Shown here piece by piece: positions 1 through 12,391 of a stretch of DNA of 64,000 bases; position 1 is the stretch's first letter; every line of letters begins with the position of its first letter. This DNA is from Marasmius tenuissimus (lineage: Eukaryota; Basidiomycota; Agaricomycetes; Agaricales; Marasmiaceae). The stretch spans positions 186,001 to 250,000 of the forward strand of contig JAQOTA010000068.1 in the NCBI GenBank assembly GCA_029532415.1. The letters are read 5' to 3'. A program made the translations under genes and the position numbers. Below the pieces are notes generated by a model. It saw only the letters and a program-made list of their open reading frames with translations, made no database searches and was not told where the DNA came from.

Positions 1-1804
1 GGGGATGAGGAAGAGTAACTCAACTGATTTTTCTTCCGCTAACCCAATCAATATCTTGAATCCCAACTTGCACTTTCTCCAGAGTATAGAAGACCGAAGC
101 CGACGATCTGTAATGTATATGGATGATAAGGATCTGCCTGGAGTTCGTCCCGCCATTTGAGTTAGGCGTACTTATGATTAACAATTGTTATGCTGAATAG
201 AAGGCCAAGCCCGAACAAGACCTACGTCAATGAGCACCTGGGTTGCAGGCGTTGATCTCGGATGACTCGTCTAGGACGCGTTGAAAATGTGAGGAGCTCT
301 AGCTTGAATTTCATGGTCTATGTAGTTCCCGTCAATGAGTTGCCCTCTCAGATGGCGCCGCAACATCTACTACCACGCTTCTGGGCTCGACCCTTGATGT
401 TGATGGTGGGAGGGAGATTTCACAGTACTGAAAACGCCCAAGTACGTCGCACCGAGGTTGGTTTCGCACGGAAGTGGGTTATCGGTGGGGAGAGGTTACA
501 CTTAATTTACGAGATCCCCGAGCAAATCAAGATGGGTCCTCGCTTGAACTTTGAAGCGACACGGTGGTTTGGTATGTGGATCCCTGTTAGTCTTCCGTAC
601 GAGTACTACCTGTTGTGGACAAGTCAAACAAGTCAGCTCGGGGTACGCTGATCAGCACCGAATGGACAAAACTGGGGTTTAATGCGATCTTCACGGCCAA
701 GCCCGTGGCTTACAGTGACTTCATTTACGGAATTTGGGCTTGAGCTGCAAAAAGGCTATCACTCTGCTCTTCTTAATGTCTTGGCCGGAGACTGGGAGAG
801 ACTTTCTTGAAGCCTGCCCGAGCACTACAAGTTATCGGTCGCGTTTGAAGCGCCTCGTTGGCTTCTCGCGAGGAACCCTCCAACGCAGCGAGCTAGGGCG
901 TCGGCGAGGTTTGAACTGGAGCTTATGAGAATGCAGGATCGGTCAATAATCGTTACGCACTCACGACGGTTCGATATCCAGAGCGCCGTGGTGACTTCAT
1001 CCGCATGGGCTTTCCTCTCAGAGGCGCTCCGGATCATGTGCAGCAGTACATACCTGGTACATACCATCGCAGTCCCACCAGTGCTATTTTGAACATGCCA
1101 TTCATTCTGTGCGCACTGTACACTCAGTCGGGGTTCGGTTGTGGGGCCCGAATGTCCGCACAAACAAACTCCAGTCTCCGTCGCTGAATCGGACAGATCA
1201 TCATCAAAAGCCTTGTTCGTCCCACCTTCTGAGCTCTTGTTGGGTTTGTGCTCGTGCACACAGACGGACTTCGTTGGTGTGATAGATTCTATTAGTATTT
1301 GTTTCGCCGTGATACGGACTAGCCTCAGTTTAATTCTAACGAGAAGAATGATGACAATGTTGATGGTACAGGCCTTTCCCCGATATTCTTGAGAGTATGT
1401 CGGAACGATAAGCGAACATTGGATAATCAAGGTGTGAATTGAATCAAGGATACTTCAGTGGTAAGATGGGGAAAGAAAACAAGCTGGTCCAGGGCCCGAC
1501 TTTGCAGTTCAAATAGTAATACGCTTTCAGGGAGTTGAGTGACCTCATATGGCCAAGGGCGAAAGAAGCGAGTTTGGATTGCTGTATAGGCTATTGAAAC
1601 TATCGAAAAGTTCATTTGCGGTAGACTCTGGAGAGTCCTGAGAAGCCCGATGGCTGAACTGCATGTGACGGACGTGGTAGTCACTGGAAGAAACGCGCAG
1701 AGTCAAAGTAAATGCCTGCCGGACTATGCCACTCACAAACGGAAAGTTTTCCCCATGCACTATTTTTCTCTTCCTCCCTCACGAAAGTTTCTCAGTCGAG
1801 GTGT
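1..1804. other. Region without a clear gene, with a coding-like relic
   Basis: I find no convincing start-to-stop gene upstream of UTP20. On the plus strand about 810-1090 reads as a protein-like stretch, including residues like EHYKLSVAFEAPRWLLAR and ARASARFELELMRMQDRS. It has no start, runs into stops on both sides and matches no family I know. It could be the decayed end of an older gene. An open frame at 262-651 (+, 129 codons) has no recognisable features and is not called. The UTP20 promoter should lie in the last few hundred bases. Confidence 0.3.
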
Positions 1805-4800
1805 ATGGAGTCCGAGGAGGAGACGAATGCCCCTCAAAAAAGGTTCAGGGTACGTCAATTGTCTTTGCATTGCCACTTGCCACCTTTTTAATCCAGGATT
1901 TCAGTACAAATCGTACCAAGATGAACTCAAAGATGTGCACCTTCCTTCAGTGCTTGACAATCAGTCAAAACTTGACCAAGAGCTCGACGTAGGCCTCACA
2001 TTTCTGGTTCGATGGGAAGCATCTAACAAAAAAACCGACAGGATAATCAATCTCATTTCTACGAAGCTCTCGTTCATTGGCAACAGCTGAACCTTTCTCC
2101 GAGCTACATCAATTTTGTTCGAAAAGCAGGACCAATATCGGCATCGCTACCTTTGCTTCTGCACAATTGGAACGAGGTTGTAGACTTATGGTTGGAGGCA
2201 CTGGGATCGTCAGATGACGAGGGGCTGAAAGCTCTCCTCGAGTGCGTGATACCAGCAACCTTGACCCCCGTGTTATTTTTTTTCTAAGCTCGTTTTTCTA
2301 GCCTAATCGAAAAACTTGCGCAAGACCTACGCTCGACAATCATACCCGTATATCCCACGCTACTGGAGCGACTACTTCAGCTTCCGACGCGCTCTATAGC
2401 CCCAGAAGCTTTGAAGACGTTCATCTCGACACTTTCTTCGCTATTCAAGTACATTGTGATCCCAGCGACCAATCCGGATTTGCTCGAAAAATCGTGGGCG
2501 GCGTTGCGCCAGACGCTGCCGAAGTGTTTACCAGAGATCCAACGAGCAATTGCAGAGGTCTGGGGCTCCGTGCTCCGAAAGCTGAAAGCGAGTCTCAGGG
2601 AGAGGGCTGTCGTACTGGTTGCCCAGAATCTGAGTGGTATAGACGACGCTGCCGCTTGGATTTTTGTTTCTGCTTGCAAGGTGAGTTTTGCTCGATCTCA
2701 TGCTGTTGACTTGCACTAACTAATAATGTACCTCTTCAGTCTGTCTCGCAGACTCTCCATACGGTCACCCCATCTTTGATCAATCCACTCATCACGTTCT
2801 ATCTCGCTTGCGAAGAAAATGTCGACACCATATACACCCTCATCCGACGAGTCTTCACGGCCTTCACACACCACGTAAAAGGAGCTGAACAATTCACTCC
2901 CATCACCGACATTGTCATGAAGAATATCTCTTCTACACCCTCAGAGGACCATGAGCGGCTCCGTCGAATCATGGAGGTCGCTGCGGTGATCTCGTCAGTC
3001 CGTAATGGGTCGCGTCTTACCAGTCAGAACGTCAAGCATTTATACGAGCTTCTACCAGCGGCAGTTCCGTCGGAGATCCAGCCAGCCCTCTTGAAGTTTT
3101 CGTCCGCGCTGCTTACAGCCGGCGATATGGCGTCTTGGATGTCATCTGCTCGGACCTACTTGGCCAAGCTATGGGAGAACGAATCGATGGTTGGGTTCAC
3201 GTTGAGACTACATGGCGTACTAGCTGAACTGGGATGGGGAGGATGGAAGATGATTGCGCAACCAATACTGGTCAAGAAGTCGAGCAAGCTTTTGGATCAA
3301 GAGGGCGAGGCGAAGGAGACGGTCAGGCTGCTTGCTTCTCTTTGCCGTGGTGGCAAGATGGGCGAAGTTGACTTGGTGTGGAAAAGACGGGTGGAGGAGT
3401 GGTCGTATAAGAGGTTGAAGGAATTCTCCGAAAGACCGGAAAAGCTGGGAGTTGACGAGGTTTATCCGCTATTTTTCACCTCTATTTTGCGCTGGCTGAC
3501 CCTTTTCCCGTTTCTTACAGGCCACCGAACTGGATGATATCCTCGCACTTTCGTCTCATCTCACTGCAAAAGTGACTGGGGTATTAGTCGACATCGTAGG
3601 CAGCAATCTCGAGCTTGCACCACCATCACAACACTCGGATGGTTTCCCATCCGCAGCTTGGGTGATCAGCGTGTGCATGAGGGCCATTGCAGGACAACCA
3701 GAATCACAATGGCCGAAATCTGTCAACATCTCATCGTGGACGCGGTCGTCGATACGGAACTGGGCATGGTCAAAGAATGTTATGTCAGGTTTGGTAGAAC
3801 TCTCTAATGCGAGGTGCGCCATGTGTCCCTGCTTGACTGGGCTATCCACTCATATCTTTCAATAGTCGTCAACAGGGTAGTGACATCGCGTTTGAGGAGG
3901 TGTATTCCTGCGTAAAAGATTCGGTCCTATCCCACTCCCGCCTTCTTCGTCTCAGTACCCTCAAAGTTCTGTCATCCTCGCTCGTGAAGGTCCCAGATGA
4001 AACCAGAGAAGCCTTGCTGCGGTGTTTGCAGGGTGAAGAGATTTCTATCGATGTCCAGGGGGTTCGAGAGCGTGTTCTGAAGATAGGGAAGGTCGAGCAG
4101 GTGCTGAAGGCCGGAGACGATCTCGGTGCGTATTTATCCGCCAGATGGCTGACAGGTAAGGTTTCAAAGTCATTTCACAACCTTGAACGATTGCTGACCT
4201 GTACCGTCTCCGTATACAGCTCAGCTAAAGGTGAACCTGAGACCGCTCTGGTCCCCGGCTGCGAAGGCACTGGAATCGCTTTCTCGACGATTTGGAGATG
4301 CGGTGTGGGATCTGTTGTTTGGAGAGCTTAACCGGTTGACCGAGGGCAGTACTGTGGTCTTGAATACTGATGACGAGGATGCGGATAACGAGGAGGAGGT
4401 TAGGAGTGCCGAGTCTGACGATGACCCATGGGAGGACGAGAGGTCTTGGAGAGACCCTAGCGCACACAAATTGAGATTGGCTGTCATCCAATGGAACGAT
4501 AACCGCCCTCGGCTTCTCAGAGGCTCCAAGGTGCGCTATCAACTGAACTCAAGATATACGATGTACTAAATTCCATGTTTTAGGAAATCTCGAATGATGA
4601 GCGATATGATCAGCGGTCGTACGAACTCCAGCTTCTCTCGGTCCTGGGAGAATGTTCAGCTCTGGCGGAGAAACACAATCGGCATCTGGTCCCCTTCTTC
4701 CTCTCTCTGAACGACGGCGCGGACACCAAGCTGCCTCGCACCAAGCTCATCGCATGGCTCTCCGTGTTTGCGAAGTTCCAGAACCCGAAAGCCCTTCATT

Positions 4801-7800
4801 CCACCGATACTCTTCGTTCGCTATACACATCACTTCTATCTCACCCCCATCGTCCACTTCAGTCCTCAGCCCTTTCGTGTCTGTTGACGTATAAGCAGCG
4901 TTCGCTGTCAGTATACGAAGAGAAATGCCGCATCTTACTGGACGATACAAGGTGGAGGGATGAACTCACAATGCTGGATCTCTCGGCGATAGAGGAGAGC
5001 GACAGACCAGAAGTCGTGCATGTCTTCGTGAGGTTATTGTTTGGTATCATGTTGGAAAGGAAGGGTCGCTCTCGGGGTGCAGATCGACGGTCGGCAGTTC
5101 TCACAGCCCTCGCTGGGTGTACAGAGAAAGAGTTGGGTTTACTCGTCAATTTGATGTTGAAGCCGGTCAGCGGAGAGGGACATACCGGAGAAAGCGGATT
5201 CCAGGTAGAGGCGATAGCTGAAGATGCGTCCGACAAGCAGATCAATGGCTATCTGACGCTCCTTGGTGATGTCCTCAAGAACCTAGGGCCGAGATTGGTA
5301 ACCTATTGGCCGTCATTACTTGGTACCACTATCAACATCATTGCTTCTGCACAAGCCAGGATAGGAGCTGCGATGGATGTCGATGCCGAGCAGGACGACG
5401 AGGAAGCTGAGGAAATTGCTGAACAGGGTGAAGGCAATGTTTCTTCGACAAAGGCGGCTCGATCCATCCGACAGCTCGGTTTGAAGCGCCTAGCTGATTT
5501 CTTCCGGTGCCCGGTCACTTTTGACTTTGCGCCTTACATGGAGGCTGCCTTCCCTGCTTTCATTGCTCCTCGAATCCCTGCTCTCGACGCGGAGAATACT
5601 CAAGCCCCTTCGGCTTTGTTAGAGCTGTGTTTCGTATGGTCCTCGGACCGGAACAACGCCCTGTTCCTCGTCAACTATGACGAACGCGTTGTGCCCAAGA
5701 TACTCGACTGTCTGGTCGCCCCCAACGTGAAACCTGCCGTCATTTCAAGGATCTTCGATATCGTTGACCAACTGCTTTCGCATGCTTCCGAAGACGAAGT
5801 GATCTCGGACAGATTGCTTCGGCCCAATCTATCCCTCCTTCTCTCGAATATAGCCACCCAGATCGAACGTTCGAAAGGCTCAGCTTTCGTATTGACGCCA
5901 TTGGGCCAGCGACAGATCAGTACGCTAGCCACGATAGCACAATATTCTTCTAGCCCATCAGAGGCTTCGACGCTCCTAAGGCTCTTCACACCGTGGCTCA
6001 AGCGGCCTTCTAAGGTCGTTCCAGAAAAGGTCAAAGTCGACCTGCTCAACATCATCGGACACCTCATGCAGCTCATACCGGAACTGAAGGATAGAGAAGC
6101 AGAGACCAGCTCCAAGCTTTACCAGCTATTGTCCTTCCTCTTCCAGTCCCTCCGGTCGAGGGCCGCACGGTTGAGTCTTGTAGCTACGTTCCACGAGCTC
6201 GCCCAAATACAAGTCTCGTTGCAAGGATTGGCGGAGATACTCAAATCGTTGAACTCGTACTCGACGAAACGTCTCGACGAGCCCGATTTCGACCGTCGTC
6301 TAGAGGCGTTCAACACATTGAACGGCACTCTTCACAAGACCCTCTCAGCCACGGAATGGCTTCCTGTCCTCTACAACATGCTCTTCTTCATCCATGATCC
6401 CGTTGAACTTGCCATACGAAGCAATGCATCCGCCTCCATGCGCCACTTTATCGACATCGTGGCTACAGGAACGTCTCCTGAGTACGAGGCAGAATTCTCT
6501 CGTGTTCTCTTCCCCGGCCTAAAAAATGGCTTACGCTCGAGAAACGAACTAGCCAGAGCCGAGATACTCGGAGTCATCTCGCATGCTGTCCACAAGTGTG
6601 AACACATAGCATCCTTGCAGGATATGCGCTGTCTTCTCGCTGGAGGCGACGAAGAGGCGAATTTCTTCAACAACATCCTTCACGTGCAACTACATAGGCG
6701 TTCAAGGGCGCTGAGGCGACTAGCGGACCAATGCGATGAGAATCCGATGAGGAACTCAACCCTTTCTGATATCTTTCTCCCGCTGGTTGCCAATTATATC
6801 GTTGCTACATCTACGATGGATCACCACCTCGTAAACGATGCGATCAATGCGACGGGTCGGTTGGCCAAACACCTGTCCTGGAGTTCGTATTACGGTCTCA
6901 TTCAGAAGTACTTGCGGTTATCGAAGGCCAAGGACGAGGCAGAAAGAGTATACGTCCGAACTTTGGTGGCCGTTCTGGAAAATTTTCACTTTGTGATGGA
7001 GGAAGTAGTGGAGGAAGAAGGCAATGAGCCGGAAGAGGATGAGGATGGATCAGATATCCCTGATGAAACTTCTCCGTCAGAAGCTCAAAAGATGGCAAAA
7101 ATCGCTGATGCCGTCAATGTCAAGCTCCTCCCAAACCTTTTGCAATATCTGGAATCCCGGGATGCTACCACGGAGGACACAACCAGGATCCCGATTGCCG
7201 TTGGGATTGTTAAGGTTGCTCGGCATCTGCCTCAGGCTTCAGCGAAACTTCAGATTACTCGACTGCTGACTGTCACCAGTCAAATCATGCGAAGTAAGTC
7301 TCAAGACACGCGTGATCTTACCCGCGACACCCTCTGTCGAATCGCCGTGGTCTTGGGACCAGCTTACCTCCCCAACATATTCCAAGAGCTTCGGGGCGCA
7401 TTGTTACGAGGCCCCCATCTTCACATTCTCGCGACCACTGTCCATCACATTCTTGTCCACGTCACCACCGGCGAAAACGAAGTCCAATTCAGCGTAATCG
7501 ATAATTGCGTGCCTGACATCGCACACGTGTCTTCTGAAGTCATCTTTGGCGAGTCGGGAAAGGATGTCCTGGCCGAAGGCTTCAAGACAAAACTTCGCGA
7601 AGTCAAGTCCTCCAGCTCAAAGGGTCTGGACTCCTTTGCCATTACAGCGAGACACATCAGTCTGAGTAGTGTTAGCGCACTCCTCCTACCCCTTCGTTCT
7701 ATCATGCAGGAGACCGAGACGACCAAGATTATGCAGCTAGTTGACGATGTATTGAAGTCCGTGGCCAATGGGCTCAATTCCAGCTCTTACATCACTCCTG

Positions 7801-10187
7801 CAGACCTCCTTTCTCTCTGTCATACATTGATCACGCAGAACTCCCGCTTCCTGCAGGCTAATGCCCTACGTCCCCAGAAAAAGGCCAAGAACCACGTAAT
7901 CGTTCAGACGAAACGTCAAGAAGCTGCAGAAACGGACCATTATGCCAATAACTCCTTCCGGTGCGTTGCTTTCTTATGTTGCTCAACCTCCCGTGGTCTC
8001 TGATCAATTACATGTGCAGGTTTGTTGTCTTTGGGTTGGACCTCCTTAACACCGCACTTCGCCGTAGTCGCTTCGACTTCCGGGAGTCCGACATCATCTC
8101 TCGCCTGCAGTCTATGGTTGTCGCCGTTGGGAATACCCTGTATTCGACGAACTCCTCTGTCCTGTCTTCTGGACTCAAGGTTGTCGCTGGGATCGTGAAA
8201 TGCCCACTTGACACCCTAGAACGTTCTCTTCCCGTCTTCATCAGGCAGATACTTGACATAACCAAACGCATTGGCAACACGGAGTCGGACGTTGCGCAGA
8301 ATGCACTCAGAACTTTGGCGGTCGTTCTTCGTGATGGCCCGGCGGTCAACGTCAAGGAAAACGACCTAACCTTCTTACTTGAGCTCATCTCACCCGATCT
8401 TGAGGAACCCGCACGACAAGGTTCGGTTTTCCAAATGCTTCGTGCTATCATCTCGCGAAAGTTCGTTGTTCCCGAGATATACGACCTAATGGATCGTGTC
8501 TCCGAAGTTATGGTTACCAACCAGTCACCTCAGGTTCAAGAGCTATGCCGGAGTGTCTTATTGCAGTTCCTCCTCGACTACCCCCAGGGCAAAGGACGAC
8601 TCCGCAATCAGATGACCTTCCTAGCCAAAAACCTCTCATATGTTCATGAGAGCGGTAGGAGGTCAGTTCTAGAGCTTTTGAGCGCCATCGTCAACAAGTT
8701 TCAGGTCAACCTCGTTCGGGAATACGCCGACATCCTGTTTGTGTCACTAGTCATGGTCGTGGCTAACGACGATTCAGCGAAATGCCGCGAAATGGCTTCC
8801 CACCTGATCAAGTCTTTGGTCGAGAGATTCGACGAGGAACGACGTCAGATCATGATGTCACACCTGGATGTGTGGTCAACGCAGGGCACTCAGAATCAGC
8901 TTGCTCGAGTTTCCTCACAGGTGTACGGTGTTGTCATTGATGCCCTCGGTGAAGACGTCTCCACCTACAGCTCGTCAATACTCGAGAATATGACCCGTTC
9001 CTTGTCTCGTAGCGCTGAACAGTTGGCGTCAATGGAATCCAACGACGAAGATTCTATGGATGTCGACTTGGAATGGCAAACCCCCTATCACTCTCTCCTT
9101 GTCCTTGGCAAGCTCGGAGGGTTGTTCCCCGCGTTGATCAAACCTTCCGAGGATGGAAAGGTCGATTGGAAGATCATTACAGACCTACTCCTCTTCCCTC
9201 ACGCCTGGGTTCGTACTGCCGCATGTCGTCTGTTGGGCTCCCTCTACAGTCTGTCGCCTGTAGGCCCACCCGCCACCGACCTCTACTTTACACCTCTTTC
9301 TTATGACGGAATGAAATCTTCCGCCCGGAGTCTCTCATTGCAGCTGAAAGGCGAGCACCTGGATGATGCACTTGGCTTGCAGATCGTGAAGAACTTGTTC
9401 TTCATTGGCAAAAGTTTTGCTACCATTTCTTTTGATTCCCACGACCAGGCTGCGGCCAGTGAAGAAGATGACGACGAGGAGAAGAAAGAGGAGGAACGAC
9501 CCGGCCACGGGAACGGCAACCCTCTTCCTTGGCTGTTCTCCACACTCTCTTACCAGATACGCTCGGCACTTATAGCACGGAGAAATAAACTATCACACAA
9601 AGTGGGTCAATTCGCTTATCTATTGTGGGGCGTCCCTTTCTGATATATTTTTAGGATAATTGGTCGACCCAACCAATGTCAGTGCTACGTTGGTTTGCAG
9701 CCATGGCCTCATACCTGGAATCCGGACTACTCGAACGATTCCTAGTCCATATCCTGTCGCCAGTGTATCGGATTACCGAGGATGATACCATCCACGATCC
9801 AACGATGGGTGAGTTTCGGAGTTATTGTTCTAACACCCGCTTTCTGAGATCTTGTTGCAGCTGAGCTCAAAGACATCGCTGTTGAGTTGCGCGACTTAGT
9901 ACAAACAAAAGTTGGAGCCACCAAGTTCGCCAACGTCTATAACCAGATCCGGCAGGGGGCGCTCTCCGTTCGACAAGGGAGGAAAGAGGCCAAGATTCTC
10001 CAAATGGCTACCAATCCCCAGGCCGCAGCCGCGAGAAAAGCCCATCGAAATTCGGTCAAGAAGGACAGTCGCAAACGAAAAAACCAGAGCTTTAGGTAAG
10101 TCTTGACTCGTACTTGACGGGTTCGTGATCTCATGTCAATGCTCCAGCGACTCGAAAGGGAAGCTTAAAAGAAGGAGGGAAGGTTGA
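1805..10187 (+). CDS. UTP20: UTP20-like U3 snoRNP / small-subunit processome component
   Basis: UTP20 is a huge HEAT-repeat scaffold protein of the nucleolar small-subunit processome, needed for 18S rRNA maturation. Thirteen exons join in one frame: 1805-1849, 1905-1988, 2042-2241, 2302-2680, 2740-3459, 3521-3813, 3866-4155, 4220-4530, 4584-7960, 8020-9601, 9655-9808, 9861-10095 and 10148-10187. They give 7710 coding bases, or about 2569 residues, close to yeast and animal homologues. All introns are 47-65 bases and GT-AG. Identification rests on overall length, the helical-repeat texture throughout, acidic low-complexity loops (EEAEE near 5400; EEDDDEEKKEEE near 9470) and a basic C-terminal tail (RKAHRNSVKKDSRKRKNQ) expected of a nucleolar protein. 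The chosen ATG gives MESEEETNAPQKRFR just before the first intron. The gene is intact. The exact intron 6 boundaries are the least certain. Confidence 0.9.
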
Positions 10188-10583
10188 GATATAAGTACTT
10201 TCATTTATCGACGAAGGGTTTAGATGGTACATGTATCGTTAGCCAGAATGTATAATAGAACTCGCGCGACATTTCTACGCAGCCTTAAGCCTAGTGATTT
10301 CTTCCCCTGTTTTCGGGGGATGCGGTTGAAAGAGGCAAGTTCTCACAGCGTTATGAAGACGTGCTATTTCGAGGCCTCGACCTTATTGGCTCCCTCGTAA
10401 GAGAGCTCTTGAGCTCGACGAGAGTCTGGCGACTCCTATGGCTATGGAACTATCATCCTTTCGACTCGAACGAACACCAATTTGATCAAATTCCCGAGAT
10501 ACGCCTATAATTATCTTAAGGAACTGAGCAATGGAGACGAACTGGTAGAAAGATGCGCATGCAGGACCTATCGAAAGGTCCCT
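10188..10583. other. Convergent intergenic spacer between UTP20 and GH43
   Basis: This is the tail-to-tail spacer that should hold both 3' ends. No coding signal, repeat or RNA gene was seen. Confidence 0.5.
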
Positions 10584-11789
10584 CATGGGAATGAGACGAC
10601 TCCGGTCTTCACGTCAACCTTCCACCTATCGTGCCATTGCAAAGTGACCGTCTTGTTGCTGTAGACAATAGCGAGTGAGGATCTGTAGGTAATAGTCAAG
10701 GGGAGCGGCTCACCCAGTGTTTACGCTCATTGGCAACCAGACATAATTGGAGGCCGATGTTCCCTTTGAATCCCACGCGTCTCCCATGTAGATGTACGTC
10801 GTCTGCTGGGAGCCCTTGATGACGAGCTCATGGGTGTTTTGCGAGCCGTATGTGCTGTTGGCTGGAGGCGCGATATCGGTCCCTCCGCTCCAGGGCCCAG
10901 CGAGCGAATTTGCCCAGTAGACCTTGTTTGGATTGGCCCGCCACCCCGTCTTTTGTGATACAATCAAAAAGTATATTCCATTCGCCTTGAAAATTCCGGG
11001 TGCCTCACGATCTCCATCCTCTAGACAGTGAGATTAGCTATAGGTCAGTCTTCACTATCGGAAGGATTCATTCTCACTTAGTGTTGACGCTTGTGCTCCG
11101 ACACTTCCATCTGAGTTGATCGCGTTGATTTGAACGACATTGTGGTCGGCACTTGTCAATAGATACCAGGTATCTTGAAAATACAGTTTCAGTTTGATTG
11201 CAGCTTTCGGGTTGTGCCAAGTAGTACTTACTCGAATCCTCGTCAAGGAACATCCCGGTGTCCGAATAGGAATAGTTGTTTGGTGGTAGGTAGACTTTCT
11301 TCGAAGTCGCGTAGCCTCCGGACATCTGACCCGACTTGAGAGACAAGGAGTAACGATCTTGTTGCCCAAAGAGCTAAATATCGTTGTGCTCAGTACGAGC
11401 CCCATCCGCCATCAGTAATAACAAGGATTACCCAGAAAGAGCCATTAGGCTTCGCAAATTTAGGTCTCCAGAGCCCGGTGACCGAGGGCGCTTGAGGTCC
11501 AAGATTTTGCCAGTTCAAAAGATCCGTTGACTGGTACATCATGGGTGTCTGGTCTATGTCCCTTCACTCAATTGACATGCTTCCAGGACGATATACGATG
11601 GGACTTACTGTCGCCACGGTGACCAATCCAGTAAAAAGTATCTCCTCTCTGGACGACCCCTCCACCGTGAGCCTCGATCTTGTTCCCGTCGGTGTCTGTC
11701 CAAACAGCATTCGATTGAATCCAGTCAGCGCCAGAGGCGCATAATGCGAACCCCAGAAGTCCAAGGCCCAGAATAGATAGACCTCGCAT
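10584..11789 (-). CDS. GH43 exo-beta-1,3-galactanase-like secreted enzyme
   Basis: The encoded enzyme is predicted to release galactose from beta-1,3-galactan chains, as in arabinogalactan side-chain breakdown, outside the cell. The start at 11789 gives a signal peptide (MRGLSILGLGLLGFALCASG), followed directly by the family's N-terminal signature (WTDTDGNKIEAHGGG, then YWIG). After splicing the product carries RPKFAKPNGSFW, the acidic FLDED motif, REAPGIFK and SQNTHELVI. In the characterised white-rot fungal exo-galactanase the equivalents are a conserved Glu, the general-acid Glu and a Gln that replaces the usual GH43 base. At least five short introns interrupt it. The last exon encodes WHDRWKVDVKTGVVSFP and stops at 10584; the intron before it is needed to avoid an early stop at 10710. 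No carbohydrate-binding module follows, so this is the catalytic domain alone. Confidence 0.8.
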
Positions 11790-12391
11790 AGTGAAAGCTA
11801 GTCGGGTGCAAATTGGTAGTCAGAACCAGGGACGGAGGAGTACTTTTAAAGGATTTACCCCACACGATTAAACTGAGGCATAGCTTCGGAAAAGGTTCAA
11901 TCAGTTCTATTTCTAGATTTGAGTGACACCAAAAGGTAGCGACACCAGTGCATTGCACGACGATCTTGTGATTCGAAACGCACATGCGATAAAATGTGGG
12001 AAGGCAGGGAACGAAAAAGCGGACCGAAAATAATGAACAGCTATCGACGCCATAAAATCGCTCTTTGCGTGGGTTTTTGCTGCAATTCCAGGCCAGTGGA
12101 TACCAGGTCGTCGTAGCCGCAGATGCGACATGAGCGACAGGGATGAAGGGTGAAAGAGGAACGAGCATCGTGAGGGTACTCGCAATGCTTGTGCCGGACC
12201 GGTCGCTTTCGGCTACGGTTATTCCGAGTTCCGAGTTCCGACCAGTCAGTCTGACGGAAGGTCCATCGCGTTCCCCACGATCCCACTAGCTGCGCACGCC
12301 TCGATGTCGGATGAACTCCAACTTCTGTGTTCAATCATGACAACATTTCGAATCTACAAGTACATATGGCAAGAAATACCGACAATCAGGT
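11790..12391. other. Spacer upstream of GH43 and downstream of the dynamin gene
   Basis: This stretch should contain the GH43 promoter (minus strand) and the 3' end of the dynamin gene. Open frames here lack coding character. Nothing else was seen. Confidence 0.4.

Noticed and set aside
825..1430. 201-codon minus-strand open frame
   Set aside because: Its translation lacks coding texture and it overlaps a better plus-strand relic; no motif or splice structure supports it.
3556..3849. Minus-strand open frame inside UTP20
   Set aside because: It mirrors a UTP20 exon whose plus-strand frame fits the family and joins both neighbours in phase.
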